Below, in pieces: positions 17,731-29,502 of a stretch of 64,000 nt of DNA. This DNA is from Pseudomonas lijiangensis. GTDB taxonomy: Bacteria > Pseudomonadota > Gammaproteobacteria > Pseudomonadales > Pseudomonadaceae. The notes under the pieces are model-generated. The model worked only from the letters and a program-made list of their open reading frames with translations, was not told where the DNA came from and did not search any database. The translations under genes and the position numbers were made by a program. The DNA lies in the NCBI RefSeq assembly GCF_018968705.1, contig NZ_CP076668.1:3669001-3733000 (forward strand). The letters are read 5' to 3'. Position 1 is the first letter of the stretch; each line of letters starts with the position of its first letter.

Positions 17731-20700
17731 GTGCCCGTTCTGCGTCTACCGCTTCTTCCTGCCGCTGCAGGCAAACAACACTGGGGCAACCTTCCCGGTG
17801 CCGCACTGAGCCTGGCGATTGCCGAGGCCGCAAGCGCCGCCAAGCGCTTCACCCTGCTTTTGACCGCCGACAGCCAGAGCGCCGAGCGGCTTGAACAGGA
17901 GCTGAAGTTCTTCGCGCCGACGCTGCCGGTCCTGCATTTCCCAGACTGGGAAACCCTGCCCTACGACCTGTTCTCGCCGCACCAGGACATCATTTCCCAG
18001 CGGATCGCCAGCCTCTACAGCCTGCCGGAACTGGATCATGGCGTATTGGTAGTCCCCATCACCACGGCCCTACATCGGCTGGCACCGACCCGGTTCCTGC
18101 TGGGCAGCAGTCTGGTGCTGGATGTCGGCCAGAAGCTCGATGTCGAAGCCATGCGTACGCGCCTGGAAGCCAGCGGCTATCGCTACGTCGATACGGTTTA
18201 TGAGCATGGCGAGTTCACGGTGCGCGGCGCGCTCATCGATCTGTTCCCGATGGGCAGCAAGGTGCCTTACCGGATCGACCTGTTCGACGACGAAATCGAA
18301 ACCCTGCGCACCTTCGACCCCGACACCCAGCGCTCTATCGATAAGGTCGAGTCGGTCCGTTTGCTGCCGGCCCGGGAGTTCCCGCTGCAGAAAGAAGAAG
18401 TCACGCGCTTCAAGGCCCGCTTTCGCGAGCGCTTCGACGTGGACTTCCGGCGCAGCACGATCTTTCAGGACCTGAGCAGCGGTATCACGCCAGCCGGTAT
18501 CGAGTACTACATTCCGTTGTTCTTCGAAGAAACCTCGACCCTGTTCGATTACCTGCCCCAGGACACTCAGGTGTTCTCGCTGCCGGGTATCGAACAGGCC
18601 GCCGAAAACTTCTGGAACGATGTGCGCAACCGCTACGAAGAGCGCCGCATTGATCCCGATCGCCCGCTGTTGCCGCCTGCCGAGCTGTTCCTTCCGGTAG
18701 AAGACTGCTTTTCACGCCTGAAAAGCTGGCCGCGTGTGGTTGCCAGCCAGCAGGATGTCGAGCCCGGCGTCGGCCGCGAACGCTTCCCGACCCAGGTGCT
18801 GCCGGATCTGGCCATCGAAGCCAAGGCCAACCAGCCGCTTGCCGCGCTGTCGAACTTTCTCGACGACTTTCCCGGTCGCGTGCTGTTCACCGCCGAATCC
18901 GCAGGTCGCCGCGAGGTGCTGCTGGAACTGCTGGATCGCCTGAAGCTGCGCCCCAAAACCGTCGACAGCTGGCTGGACTTCGTCAACGGCAAGGACCGGC
19001 TGGCAATCACCATCGCACCGCTGGACGAAGGTCTGGTGCTGGAGCAACCGGCGCTGGCGCTGGTGGCCGAGAGTCCGTTGTTCGGTCAGCGGGTCATGCA
19101 GCGTCGACGTCGTGAAAAACGCAACGACGGCGGCAATAACGATGCCGTGATCAAGAACCTCACCGAGCTGCGTGAGGGCGCGCCGGTGGTGCATATCGAT
19201 CATGGCGTTGGCCGCTACCTGGGGCTGGCGACACTGGAAGTCGAAAATCAGGTCGCCGAATTCCTGATGCTGGCCTACGCCGAAGACGCCAAACTGTATG
19301 TGCCGGTCGCCAACCTGCACCTGATCGCCCGCTACACCGGCAGCGACGACGAAACCGCGCCGCTGCACCGCCTGGGCTCGGAAACCTGGCAGAAAGCCAA
19401 GCGCAAGGCCGCCGAGCAGGTACGCGACGTGGCGGCGGAGTTGCTGGATATCTATGCCCGCCGGGCCGCCCGCGAAGGCTACGCTTTCGAGGACCCGAAA
19501 GCCGATTACGCAACCTTCAGCGCCGGGTTCCCGTTCGAGGAAACCCCGGACCAGCAGACCACCATCGAAGCGGTACGCGCCGACATGCTGGCACCCAAGC
19601 CCATGGACCGGCTGGTCTGCGGCGACGTGGGTTTCGGCAAGACCGAAGTGGCGATGCGCGCCGCGTTCATTGCCGTACACGGCGGACGTCAGGTGGCGAT
19701 TCTGGTGCCCACCACCCTGCTCGCCCAGCAGCACTACAACAGTTTCCGCGACCGCTTTGCCGACTGGCCTGTGCGGGTCGAGGTCATGAGCCGCTTCAAG
19801 TCCGCCAAGGAAGTGAACGCTGCCGTGGCCGATCTGGCCGAAGGCAAGATCGATATCGTCATCGGCACCCACAAGCTGCTGCAGGACGATGTAAAAATCA
19901 AGAACCTGGGGCTGGTGATCATCGACGAAGAACACCGCTTCGGGGTGCGTCAGAAGGAACAGCTCAAGGCCCTGCGCAGTGAAGTCGATATCCTGACCCT
20001 CACCGCCACACCGATCCCGCGCACCTTGAACATGGCGGTGTCTGGCATGCGCGATCTGTCGATCATCGCCACACCGCCAGCCCGCAGGCTTTCGGTCCGC
20101 ACCTTCGTCATGGAGCAGAACAAGCCGACCATCAAGGAAGCGCTGTTGCGCGAGCTGCTGCGCGGCGGTCAGGTCTATTACCTGCACAACGACGTCAAGA
20201 CCATCGAAAAATGCGCCGCCGACCTGGCCGAACTGGTGCCCGAGGCACGCATCGGCATCGGCCACGGCCAGATGCGCGAACGCGAACTCGAACAGGTGAT
20301 GAGCGACTTCTACCATAAGCGCTTCAACGTGCTGATCGCCTCGACCATCATCGAGACCGGCATCGACGTGCCAAGCGCCAATACCATCATCATCGAACGT
20401 GCCGACAAGTTCGGTCTGGCGCAGTTGCACCAGTTGCGCGGCCGGGTCGGACGCAGTCACCACCAGGCTTACGCCTACCTGCTGACACCGCCACGCAAGC
20501 AGATCACCCCGGATGCGGAAAAGCGTCTGGAGGCCATCGCCAACACCCAAGACCTGGGAGCGGGCTTTGTACTGGCCACCAACGACCTGGAAATCCGTGG
20601 CGCCGGCGAACTGCTGGGCGACGGCCAGAGCGGTCAGATCCAGGCCGTCGGCTTCACGCTGTACATGGAAATGCTCGAACGCGCCGTCAAGTCGATCCGC

Positions 20701-21183
20701 AAGGGCGAACAGCCCAACCTCGACCAGCCACTGGGCGGTGGTCCGGAAATCAACCTGCGGGTTCCGGCACTGATTCCCGAGTCGTATCTGCCGGATGTGC
20801 ATACCCGGCTGATTCTCTACAAGCGCATTGCCAATGCCGCCGACGAGGATGGCCTCAAGGACCTGCAAGTGGAGATGATCGACCGCTTCGGCCTGCTGCC
20901 AGAACCCACCAAGAGCCTGATACGCATCACACAGCTCAAGCTGCATGCCGACCAACTGGGCATCCGCAAGATCGATGCAGGGCCCCAGGGTGGGCGTCTG
21001 GAATTTGCAGCCGATACTCCGGTTGACCCGCTGACGCTGATCAAACTGATCCAGAGCCAACCCAACCGCTACAAGTTCGAAGGTGCCACACTCTTCAAAT
21101 TCATGGTCCCCATGGAGCGCCCTGACGAGCGCTTCAATACGATCGAAGCGCTGCTTGAGCGCCTGACCCCGAAAACTGCTTGA
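17731..21183 (+). CDS. mfd: transcription-repair coupling factor Mfd
   Basis: ATP-driven translocase that pushes stalled RNA polymerase off lesions and recruits UvrA. The 1150-residue protein has the UvrB-like N-terminal domain (FPDWETLPYDLFSPHQD), the RNA-polymerase-interacting domain (PVVHIDHGVGRYLGL near 486), helicase Walker A GDVGFGKTEVAMRAAF, the DEEHRFG box, LTATPIPRTLN, and the C-terminal regulatory domain. The start is GTG at 17731, giving MPVLRLPLLP. It is divergent from gap across 215 bp and followed 11 bp later by the csiV-like gene, probably one transcript. Confidence 0.97.
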   Translation: MPVLRLPLLPAAAGKQHWGNLPGAALSLAIAEAASAAKRFTLLLTADSQSAERLEQELKFFAPTLPVLHFPDWETLPYDLFSPHQDIISQRIASLYSLPELDHGVLVVPITTALHRLAPTRFLLGSSLVLDVGQKLDVEAMRTRLEASGYRYVDTVYEHGEFTVRGALIDLFPMGSKVPYRIDLFDDEIETLRTFDPDTQRSIDKVESVRLLPAREFPLQKEEVTRFKARFRERFDVDFRRSTIFQDLSSGITPAGIEYYIPLFFEETSTLFDYLPQDTQVFSLPGIEQAAENFWNDVRNRYEERRIDPDRPLLPPAELFLPVEDCFSRLKSWPRVVASQQDVEPGVGRERFPTQVLPDLAIEAKANQPLAALSNFLDDFPGRVLFTAESAGRREVLLELLDRLKLRPKTVDSWLDFVNGKDRLAITIAPLDEGLVLEQPALALVAESPLFGQRVMQRRRREKRNDGGNNDAVIKNLTELREGAPVVHIDHGVGRYLGLATLEVENQVAEFLMLAYAEDAKLYVPVANLHLIARYTGSDDETAPLHRLGSETWQKAKRKAAEQVRDVAAELLDIYARRAAREGYAFEDPKADYATFSAGFPFEETPDQQTTIEAVRADMLAPKPMDRLVCGDVGFGKTEVAMRAAFIAVHGGRQVAILVPTTLLAQQHYNSFRDRFADWPVRVEVMSRFKSAKEVNAAVADLAEGKIDIVIGTHKLLQDDVKIKNLGLVIIDEEHRFGVRQKEQLKALRSEVDILTLTATPIPRTLNMAVSGMRDLSIIATPPARRLSVRTFVMEQNKPTIKEALLRELLRGGQVYYLHNDVKTIEKCAADLAELVPEARIGIGHGQMRERELEQVMSDFYHKRFNVLIASTIIETGIDVPSANTIIIERADKFGLAQLHQLRGRVGRSHHQAYAYLLTPPRKQITPDAEKRLEAIANTQDLGAGFVLATNDLEIRGAGELLGDGQSGQIQAVGFTLYMEMLERAVKSIRKGEQPNLDQPLGGGPEINLRVPALIPESYLPDVHTRLILYKRIANAADEDGLKDLQVEMIDRFGLLPEPTKSLIRITQLKLHADQLGIRKIDAGPQGGRLEFAADTPVDPLTLIKLIQSQPNRYKFEGATLFKFMVPMERPDERFNTIEALLERLTPKTA

Positions 21184-21194
21184 AGGATTCATCC

Positions 21195-21719
21195 ATGCGT
21201 CTGTTTCGTTCATTGATCCTGCTGCTGACGCTTGTCGCTCCGACAGCTTTTGCCGACAGCCTGTATCAGGTGGAAATGATCCTGTTTCGCCAGCTCGGCG
21301 AACCTGCCGCTACACTGCAGTTCGCCCCCGAAGACTGGAGTGCCGGCGCCAGACGCATCGACTCCGGCAACGAGCGAAGCCCGGCCTTGAACGACATGGC
21401 CAAAAAGCTTCAGGACAGCGGCAAATATCAAGTGCTGCTGCAAAAGGCCTGGCAACAAAACATCGGCACCGAAAACAGCAAAATGGCCGTGACCAGCGGC
21501 CAGGAACAACTCGGCCACTTCCCGGTAGAAGGCACTATCAGCCTGGCAATCGCGCGTTTTACCGATGTATCCGCAGACTTCTGGATCAACCAGCTCGACC
21601 CCCATGGCATATTGATCAGCAGTGAACACATGAAACAGACCGCCAGGGTCAAGAACGGCGAGCTGATCTATCTGGATAACAGCAATCTGGCTGTGCTGAT
21701 AAAAGTTTCTCCCCTTTGA
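21195..21719 (+). CDS. CsiV-family periplasmic protein
   Basis: 174 residues with a clear signal peptide (MRLFRSLILLLTLVAPTAFA then DSLYQVEMILFRQ). The YQVEMILFRQ opening and beta-rich middle match the CsiV family, proteins first linked to septation in Vibrio. The position after mfd is the same as PA3003. The ATG at 21195 with AAGGA seven bases upstream is preferred over an in-frame TTG at 21180 inside the mfd stop region. The molecular role is unknown. Confidence 0.75.
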   Translation: MRLFRSLILLLTLVAPTAFADSLYQVEMILFRQLGEPAATLQFAPEDWSAGARRIDSGNERSPALNDMAKKLQDSGKYQVLLQKAWQQNIGTENSKMAVTSGQEQLGHFPVEGTISLAIARFTDVSADFWINQLDPHGILISSEHMKQTARVKNGELIYLDNSNLAVLIKVSPL

Positions 21720-21726
21720 GCATTCA

Positions 21727-21753
21727 GGAGCGCGGCTGCGCTCCCTTTCTTTT
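21727..21753 (+). terminator. terminator-like hairpin after the csiV-like gene
   Basis: GGAGCGC (21727-21733) and GCGCTCC (21738-21744) form a stem followed by CTTTCTTTT. It probably ends the mfd transcript. Confidence 0.7.
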
Positions 21754-21786
21754 GAGCATCGCTACGGCGTAGGGCTTTTTAAAACT

Positions 21787-24522
<2,736 letters not shown>

Positions 24523-24544
24523 GTTAAGGCCAATGAATCACTTT

Positions 24545-24631
24545 GTGGGAGGCAGCTTGCTGGCGACTTCAGCGTACAACGCAGAATATCAGCCAGTTTC
24601 AGGCCTTTTTCGCCAGCAAGCTGCCTCCCAC
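24545..24631. repeat. REP doublet, family B
   Basis: GTGGGAGGCAGCTTGCTGGCGA at 24545 and its near-exact inverted copy ending at 24631 flank a spacer of about 40 bp. The layout is that of the family A repeat but the arm sequence differs, so it belongs to another REP class. It lies between convergent genes and may act as their common 3' hairpin. Confidence 0.8.
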
Positions 24632-24675
24632 AAGTGTTATTTGAGCCTTGACTGATCAGCATTGCCCCGTGGGGT

Positions 24676-25425
<750 letters not shown>

Positions 25426-26436
25426 TTAATCGATCAATTGGGCATTGCGCAGCGCCTGAAGCGCCGTCAGCCAGCGCGGATGCTGGCGATAATCCGTCGA
25501 AGCATGAGCCTGACCACGCATGCGGGCGATACGCGCCGAAGGCTTGACCTTCAGGCGTTGCGCAGCGCTCAGGGCCAGCTCGGCGGCAGCACGGTCATTG
25601 CAGACCAGACCCATGTCACAACCGGCGGTCAGCGCAGCCTCGATGCGACTGGCCGCATCACCCACCACATGAGCGCCTGCCATGGACAGGTCATCACTGA
25701 AGATGACACCGTCGAATTGCAGTTCGCCGCGCAGGATGTCCTGCAACCAGCGACGGGAGAATCCGGCAGGCTGCGAGTCGACCTGCGGATAGATGACATG
25801 GGCAGGCATCACCGCCGCCAGCTGCTTGCTCAGACGCGCAAAAGGCACGAGGTCCTTGCTGCGAATTTCGTCCAGGCTGCGCTCGTCATTGGGAATTGCC
25901 ACATGGGAATCGGCTTCCGCCCAGCCATGCCCCGGAAAGTGCTTGCCGGTAGCAGCCATGCCGGCAGCCTGCATGCCACGGATAAAGGCGCCAGCCAGCA
26001 CGGCGGCACGCTCGGGATCGCCCTCGAAGGAACGGGTTCCCACTACAGCGCTGCGCTGGAAATCGAGGTCCAGTACCGGCGCGAAACTCAGGTCCAGGCC
26101 CACGGCCAGTACTTCGGTCGCCATCAGCCAGCCGCAATGTTCGGCCAATGATTCGGCATCGGGCTTCTCGGCAATGGCACGCATCGCAGGCAAACGCACG
26201 AAACCCTGTCGCAGACGCTGAACCCTGCCGCCTTCCTGATCCACGGCCAGCAGCAAGTCAGGGCGAACGGCACGAATGGCCGCGCTCAACTCGCGCACTT
26301 GCCGCGGATGCTCGATGTTACGGGCAAAGATAATCAAACCGCCCACTTCGGGCTGACGCAGAAACTGACGGTCTTCGGCGGTCAACCAGGTACCGGCGAC
26401 ATCGACCATCAGGGAGCCTTGCAGGCCTGAACTCAT
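25426..26436 (-). CDS. nagZ: beta-N-acetylhexosaminidase NagZ
   Basis: Cytosolic GH3 enzyme of peptidoglycan recycling that cuts GlcNAc from anhydro-muropeptides. Its products feed AmpR-type beta-lactamase signalling. The 336-residue protein has GGLIIFARN, the substrate loop DQEGGRVQRLRQGF, the mobile loop GKHFPGHGWAEADSH with the catalytic His/Asp pair, and the nucleophile Asp in VIFSDDLSM. The start at 26436 gives MSSGLQGSLMVDVAG, close to other pseudomonad copies. It lies upstream of mtiP. Confidence 0.95.
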   Translation of the reverse strand: MSSGLQGSLMVDVAGTWLTAEDRQFLRQPEVGGLIIFARNIEHPRQVRELSAAIRAVRPDLLLAVDQEGGRVQRLRQGFVRLPAMRAIAEKPDAESLAEHCGWLMATEVLAVGLDLSFAPVLDLDFQRSAVVGTRSFEGDPERAAVLAGAFIRGMQAAGMAATGKHFPGHGWAEADSHVAIPNDERSLDEIRSKDLVPFARLSKQLAAVMPAHVIYPQVDSQPAGFSRRWLQDILRGELQFDGVIFSDDLSMAGAHVVGDAASRIEAALTAGCDMGLVCNDRAAAELALSAAQRLKVKPSARIARMRGQAHASTDYRQHPRWLTALQALRNAQLID

Positions 26437-26525
26437 AGAAAAACCCTTAACACACCATTACCAATCAATCCGGGCATGGTGCTTGATCCTGGAGCCTCGC
26501 GCAATGCGAGCGCATCCAGGAATCG

Positions 26526-27242
26526 TCAGGCCTTGGCGGCGACGGGGGCGCTCGAGGAGCTTTTGGTGCGTGGTTTGAGCTGTGCTGCGATCATAGCGGC
26601 GTCTGTCACACCGGTTTCGGCACGCATGCCGGCTGCCAGGAATGGCACCATCAGACGCATGACCTGCTCGATGGAAGTGTTGACGCCGAAATCGGTCTCG
26701 GCAATGGCGCGCAAGGCCTTGATACCGGACATGCTGAAAGCTGCGGCACCCAGCATGAAGTGCACACGCCAGAACAGCTCGATAGGCGGAATGCGCGGCG
26801 CGGCTTCATTGACCAGAGTCATGTAGCGGCGGAACACCTTGCCGTACATGTCTTCCAGATAGCGACGCAAGTGACCCTGACTCTGGCTGAACGCAAGCCC
26901 CAGCAGACGCATGAAGATCGACAGGTCATTGCCGCTGCGTGGCTGAACCACCAGCGCCTGTTCGACGAGCATCTCCAGCAACTCTTCAAGGGTTGGCTTT
27001 TGCTCGGGCCTGGCCTGACGACGCTCCAGCTCACGCTCGAGACTGATGCAGAAAGGCCCCAGAAAACGCGAGAAAACCGCCTGGATCAAAGCCTTCTTGG
27101 AACCGAAGTGATAGTTCACCGCAGCCAGATTGACCGACGCCTTGCTGGTTATCAGACGCAAGGAGGTTTCGGCAAAGCCCTTTTCTGCGAACAATTGCTC
27201 GGCAGCATCAAGAATGCGTTCAACGGTTTCCGACTGGGCCAT
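26526..27242 (-). CDS. psrA: TetR-family regulator PsrA
   Basis: Long-chain-fatty-acid-responsive regulator that, in Pseudomonas, represses fadBA and itself and activates rpoS. The 238-residue protein has a TetR helix-turn-helix at about 28-50 (TSLRLITSKASVNLAAVNYHFGSKKALI). It occupies the same slot as PA3006, between nagZ and lexA. A near-perfect PsrA operator lies 15 bp upstream of its start, which supports autoregulation. The Ala/Ser/Lys-rich C-terminal tail is probably disordered. Confidence 0.95.
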   Translation of the reverse strand: MAQSETVERILDAAEQLFAEKGFAETSLRLITSKASVNLAAVNYHFGSKKALIQAVFSRFLGPFCISLERELERRQARPEQKPTLEELLEMLVEQALVVQPRSGNDLSIFMRLLGLAFSQSQGHLRRYLEDMYGKVFRRYMTLVNEAAPRIPPIELFWRVHFMLGAAAFSMSGIKALRAIAETDFGVNTSIEQVMRLMVPFLAAGMRAETGVTDAAMIAAQLKPRTKSSSSAPVAAKA

Positions 27243-27256
27243 GGCTCTCTGCCTAA

Positions 27257-27270
27257 CAAACGAACGTTTG
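27257..27270. promoter_or_regulatory. PsrA operator of psrA
   Basis: CAAACGAACGTTTG is a near-perfect dyad matching the known PsrA consensus (G/C)AAAC-N2-4-GTTT(G/C). It lies between the psrA start and the lexA promoter region, consistent with negative autoregulation. Confidence 0.85.
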
Positions 27271-27413
27271 AAACATACGTATCAGCCGGGCCTCTTGTCA
27301 AGCGGGCTGTTCATAGAGTGGCCGAACAGTCACTTATCCGACCTCTTGCAGACAGACCGCAACCCGACCGTCGGGCGACGAAAATGAAAAGGACGATTGC
27401 CAACACGCCTTCA

Positions 27414-27429
27414 CTGTATATAATCCCAG
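27414..27429. promoter_or_regulatory. SOS box 1 of lexA (imperfect)
   Basis: CTGTATATAATCCCAG fits CTGT-N8-ACAG with one mismatch in the right half (CCAG). It lies 30 bp before the lexA ATG. Confidence 0.75.
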
Positions 27430-27432
27430 TCA

Positions 27433-27448
27433 CTGTATAAAAAGACAG
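27433..27448. promoter_or_regulatory. SOS box 2 of lexA (perfect)
   Basis: CTGTATAAAAAGACAG is a perfect CTGT-N8-ACAG LexA site ten bases before the lexA start. Three bases separate it from box 1. Tandem boxes indicate tight autorepression. Confidence 0.9.
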
Positions 27449-27458
27449 AGCGCCTGCC

Positions 27459-28067
27459 ATGATCAAACTGACGCCACGCCAAGCCGAGATTCTGGGCTTC
27501 ATCAAACGCTGCCTCGAAGACAATGGCTACCCGCCTACCCGTGCGGAAATCGCTCAGGAACTGGGCTTCAAATCCCCCAACGCGGCGGAAGAACACCTCA
27601 AGGCACTGGCCCGCAAGGGCGCCATCGAAATGACTCCGGGTGCGTCACGCGGCATCCGCATTCCCGGTTTCGAGGCCAAGCCTGACGAGAACAGCCTGCC
27701 GATCATTGGCCGCGTTGCCGCGGGTGCGCCGATCCTGGCCCAGCAGCATATCGAAGAGTCCTGCAACATCAACCCGACCTTCTTCCATCCAAGTGCCGAT
27801 TACCTGCTTCGGGTCCACGGCATGAGCATGAAGGATATCGGCATCCTCGATGGCGACCTGCTGGCCGTACATACCACCCGTGAGGCCCGCAACGGCCAGA
27901 TCGTGGTTGCACGGATCGGCGACGAGGTCACGGTAAAACGCTTCAAACGTGAAGGCAGCAAGGTCTGGCTCATTGCTGAAAACCCGGAGTTCGCCCCCAT
28001 CGAGGTCGATCTCAAGGATCAGGAGCTGGTTATCGAAGGCCTGAGTGTCGGCGTGATTCGCCGCTAA
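27459..28067 (+). CDS. lexA: SOS repressor LexA
   Basis: Represses DNA-damage genes and cleaves itself when RecA filaments form. The 202-residue protein has a winged helix at 1-70 with recognition region [22 protein letters not shown]. The scissile Ala88-Gly89 lies in GRVAAGAPI. The catalytic Ser is at 123 (GMSMKD) and Lys at 160 (VTVKRF), with the same 37-residue spacing as E. coli. Two SOS boxes precede it and sulA follows nine bases later. Confidence 0.98.
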   Translation: MIKLTPRQAEILGFIKRCLEDNGYPPTRAEIAQELGFKSPNAAEEHLKALARKGAIEMTPGASRGIRIPGFEAKPDENSLPIIGRVAAGAPILAQQHIEESCNINPTFFHPSADYLLRVHGMSMKDIGILDGDLLAVHTTREARNGQIVVARIGDEVTVKRFKREGSKVWLIAENPEFAPIEVDLKDQELVIEGLSVGVIRR

Positions 28068-28076
28068 GGAGACGCT

Positions 28077-28547
28077 ATGCAGTTCCATCAAGCACAGTAC
28101 ACGCAATTACCACTGTTCGAGGCGTTCCTGGCCCAGCCCATGGTCCCGATGATTGCCGAAGAACCCGAAAAAGCCTGGAGAAACGAGCCGGAAGCTTTCA
28201 GTGAACTGACATTGCGCGGCGCTGCAGGGAACTGCCTGAGTCTCATGGCGCCCATTCTTCGAGAGCTGAGCCAGGATACCAGCGACCGCTGGCTGACCCT
28301 GATTGCACCACCGTCGAGCCTGACTCAAACATGGCTGAGGGATGCAGGACTCAACAGAGAGCGAATCCTGCTATTGCAACCTCGCGGGACCCAAAGCGCA
28401 CTGGAGTTGACTCGTGAGGCGCTTCGGCTGGGAAGAAGTCATACGGTGGTCAGTTGGCTCAACCCGCTGAGCGCTGCAGCTCGCCAGCAACTGGTCAATG
28501 CAGCAAGGGTCGGTAATGCACAAAGCCTGAATATTCGGCTGGGCTGA
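28077..28547 (+). CDS. sulA: SOS cell-division inhibitor SulA
   Basis: Blocks FtsZ assembly during the SOS response. The 156-residue protein has the core WLTLIAPPSSLTQTWLRDAGLNRERILLLQPR and HTVVSWLNPLSAAARQQL, resembling the RecA-like SulA fold. It is in the lexA operon nine bases after lexA with AAGGAG-like upstream sequence, so it shares the lexA SOS boxes. This is the PA3008 arrangement and differs from enteric bacteria, where sulA has its own operator. Confidence 0.9.
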   Translation: MQFHQAQYTQLPLFEAFLAQPMVPMIAEEPEKAWRNEPEAFSELTLRGAAGNCLSLMAPILRELSQDTSDRWLTLIAPPSSLTQTWLRDAGLNRERILLLQPRGTQSALELTREALRLGRSHTVVSWLNPLSAAARQQLVNAARVGNAQSLNIRLG

Positions 28548-28558
28548 TTGCCCGGTCG

Positions 28559-28792
28559 TTAATGAAGAACTTTCGGGCCGGTGTCCTTTTCGAGTTCACC
28601 CTCGGCCAGCCGTCCGGCCATCTGCACACCTACGCTCAGCATCGCCTTGGCAATCTCGACATGCTGACCCTGCATGAAAGACTTGGCATCCGCCGAGAAA
28701 TCGAGGGTGACCAGCGCCCCTTCATCATCAGCACGACGCAGCTCTATGCGGCCGTCAGGTAGTTCGACAATTTCAAGAAAAGAGGTAGGCAT
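28559..28792 (-). CDS. conserved hypothetical protein (PA3009 position)
   Basis: 77-residue acidic cytosolic protein beginning MPTSFLEIVELPDGRIELRRADDEG. The first half looks like a short beta meander and the second half a helix (SFMQGQHVEIAKAMLSVGVQMAGRLA). The start at 28792 has GAGGTAGGC just upstream; an in-frame Met ten codons earlier is less likely. It converges on sulA with 11 bp between. The function is unknown. Confidence 0.75.
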   Translation of the reverse strand: MPTSFLEIVELPDGRIELRRADDEGALVTLDFSADAKSFMQGQHVEIAKAMLSVGVQMAGRLAEGELEKDTGPKVLH

Positions 28793-28855
28793 CAGTACAA
28801 ATACTCCGCGAAAGGCCAGCATTGTAACAGTCTGCCAGCCTGTAGATCATTGGTT

Positions 28856-29377
28856 TTAGCACTCGCTCAAGCCTTCACGAAAACGAATGGCCAGACCCTT
28901 TAGTTGTTGCCGCCAGCCTTCCAGTTCCTCACGAGTCAGCTCAATCGCAGGTTCGTCGTCCAGATTTACCGCCACAATCATGGCCTGGGTGACATCTCCC
29001 TTGGGAGCTTTAGGGGCCCGAGGCGGCTCGAACAAGGCGTTATAGGCCGACAGAAGCTGCGCCAGCCAGGTTTCCCTGCTGCGCGCCAACTCGACCAGTT
29101 CGGCCATTTCCGGGATTGCTACGGCGTCCAGCACTTCCTGGGTCAGCAACAGCTCGGCTCGGGGCGCACCGGCCTGAGGCAACCGGTAGAAACCGGCAAT
29201 TTCATGACACAACCCCAGCAGCGCGCCATACAAATGAAACAGGACGGATTCACGCTCGGCCTGCAACAACGCCTGGGCATTGATGGCCTGACCTTTCTCG
29301 GCCTTGCCCAGCGCTTCAAGCGCGAGCCCGGCAAAGTAGATCTTCTGATTGGTGCGGGTATAGAGCTCATGGGCCAT
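28856..29377 (-). CDS. conserved hypothetical protein (PA3010 position; DUF6586-like)
   Basis: 173-residue helical protein beginning MAHELYTRTNQKIYFAGLALEALGKAE. It has no signal peptide or membrane segment. A GGAG site nine bases upstream fixes the start at 29377. I associate it with the pseudomonad DUF6586 family by its length, helix pattern and place beside topA; this is recollection rather than a search. The function is unknown. Confidence 0.72.
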   Translation of the reverse strand: MAHELYTRTNQKIYFAGLALEALGKAEKGQAINAQALLQAERESVLFHLYGALLGLCHEIAGFYRLPQAGAPRAELLLTQEVLDAVAIPEMAELVELARSRETWLAQLLSAYNALFEPPRAPKAPKGDVTQAMIVAVNLDDEPAIELTREELEGWRQQLKGLAIRFREGLSEC

Positions 29378-29502
29378 GGCGGCATTCTCCATAACGGTCA
29401 GATAAAAAGAGCATGGCCACAAGCGCCAAAGCTCCCGACAGGGTCAAACCCGCCTGGAGCCTCCTGGGCAAACTGTGCCCGACTTGCGCCGGACACACTT
29501 GA

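Noticed and set aside
18712..21213. 833-codon minus-strand frame opposite mfd
   Set aside because: Antisense to a conserved gene, low-complexity translation, no ribosome site.
26485..26525. Nested inverted repeat just after psrA considered as a terminator
   Set aside because: It has a hairpin with CTCGC/GCGAG and flanking CCTGGA/TCCAGG but no U tail, so it was not listed as a firm terminator.
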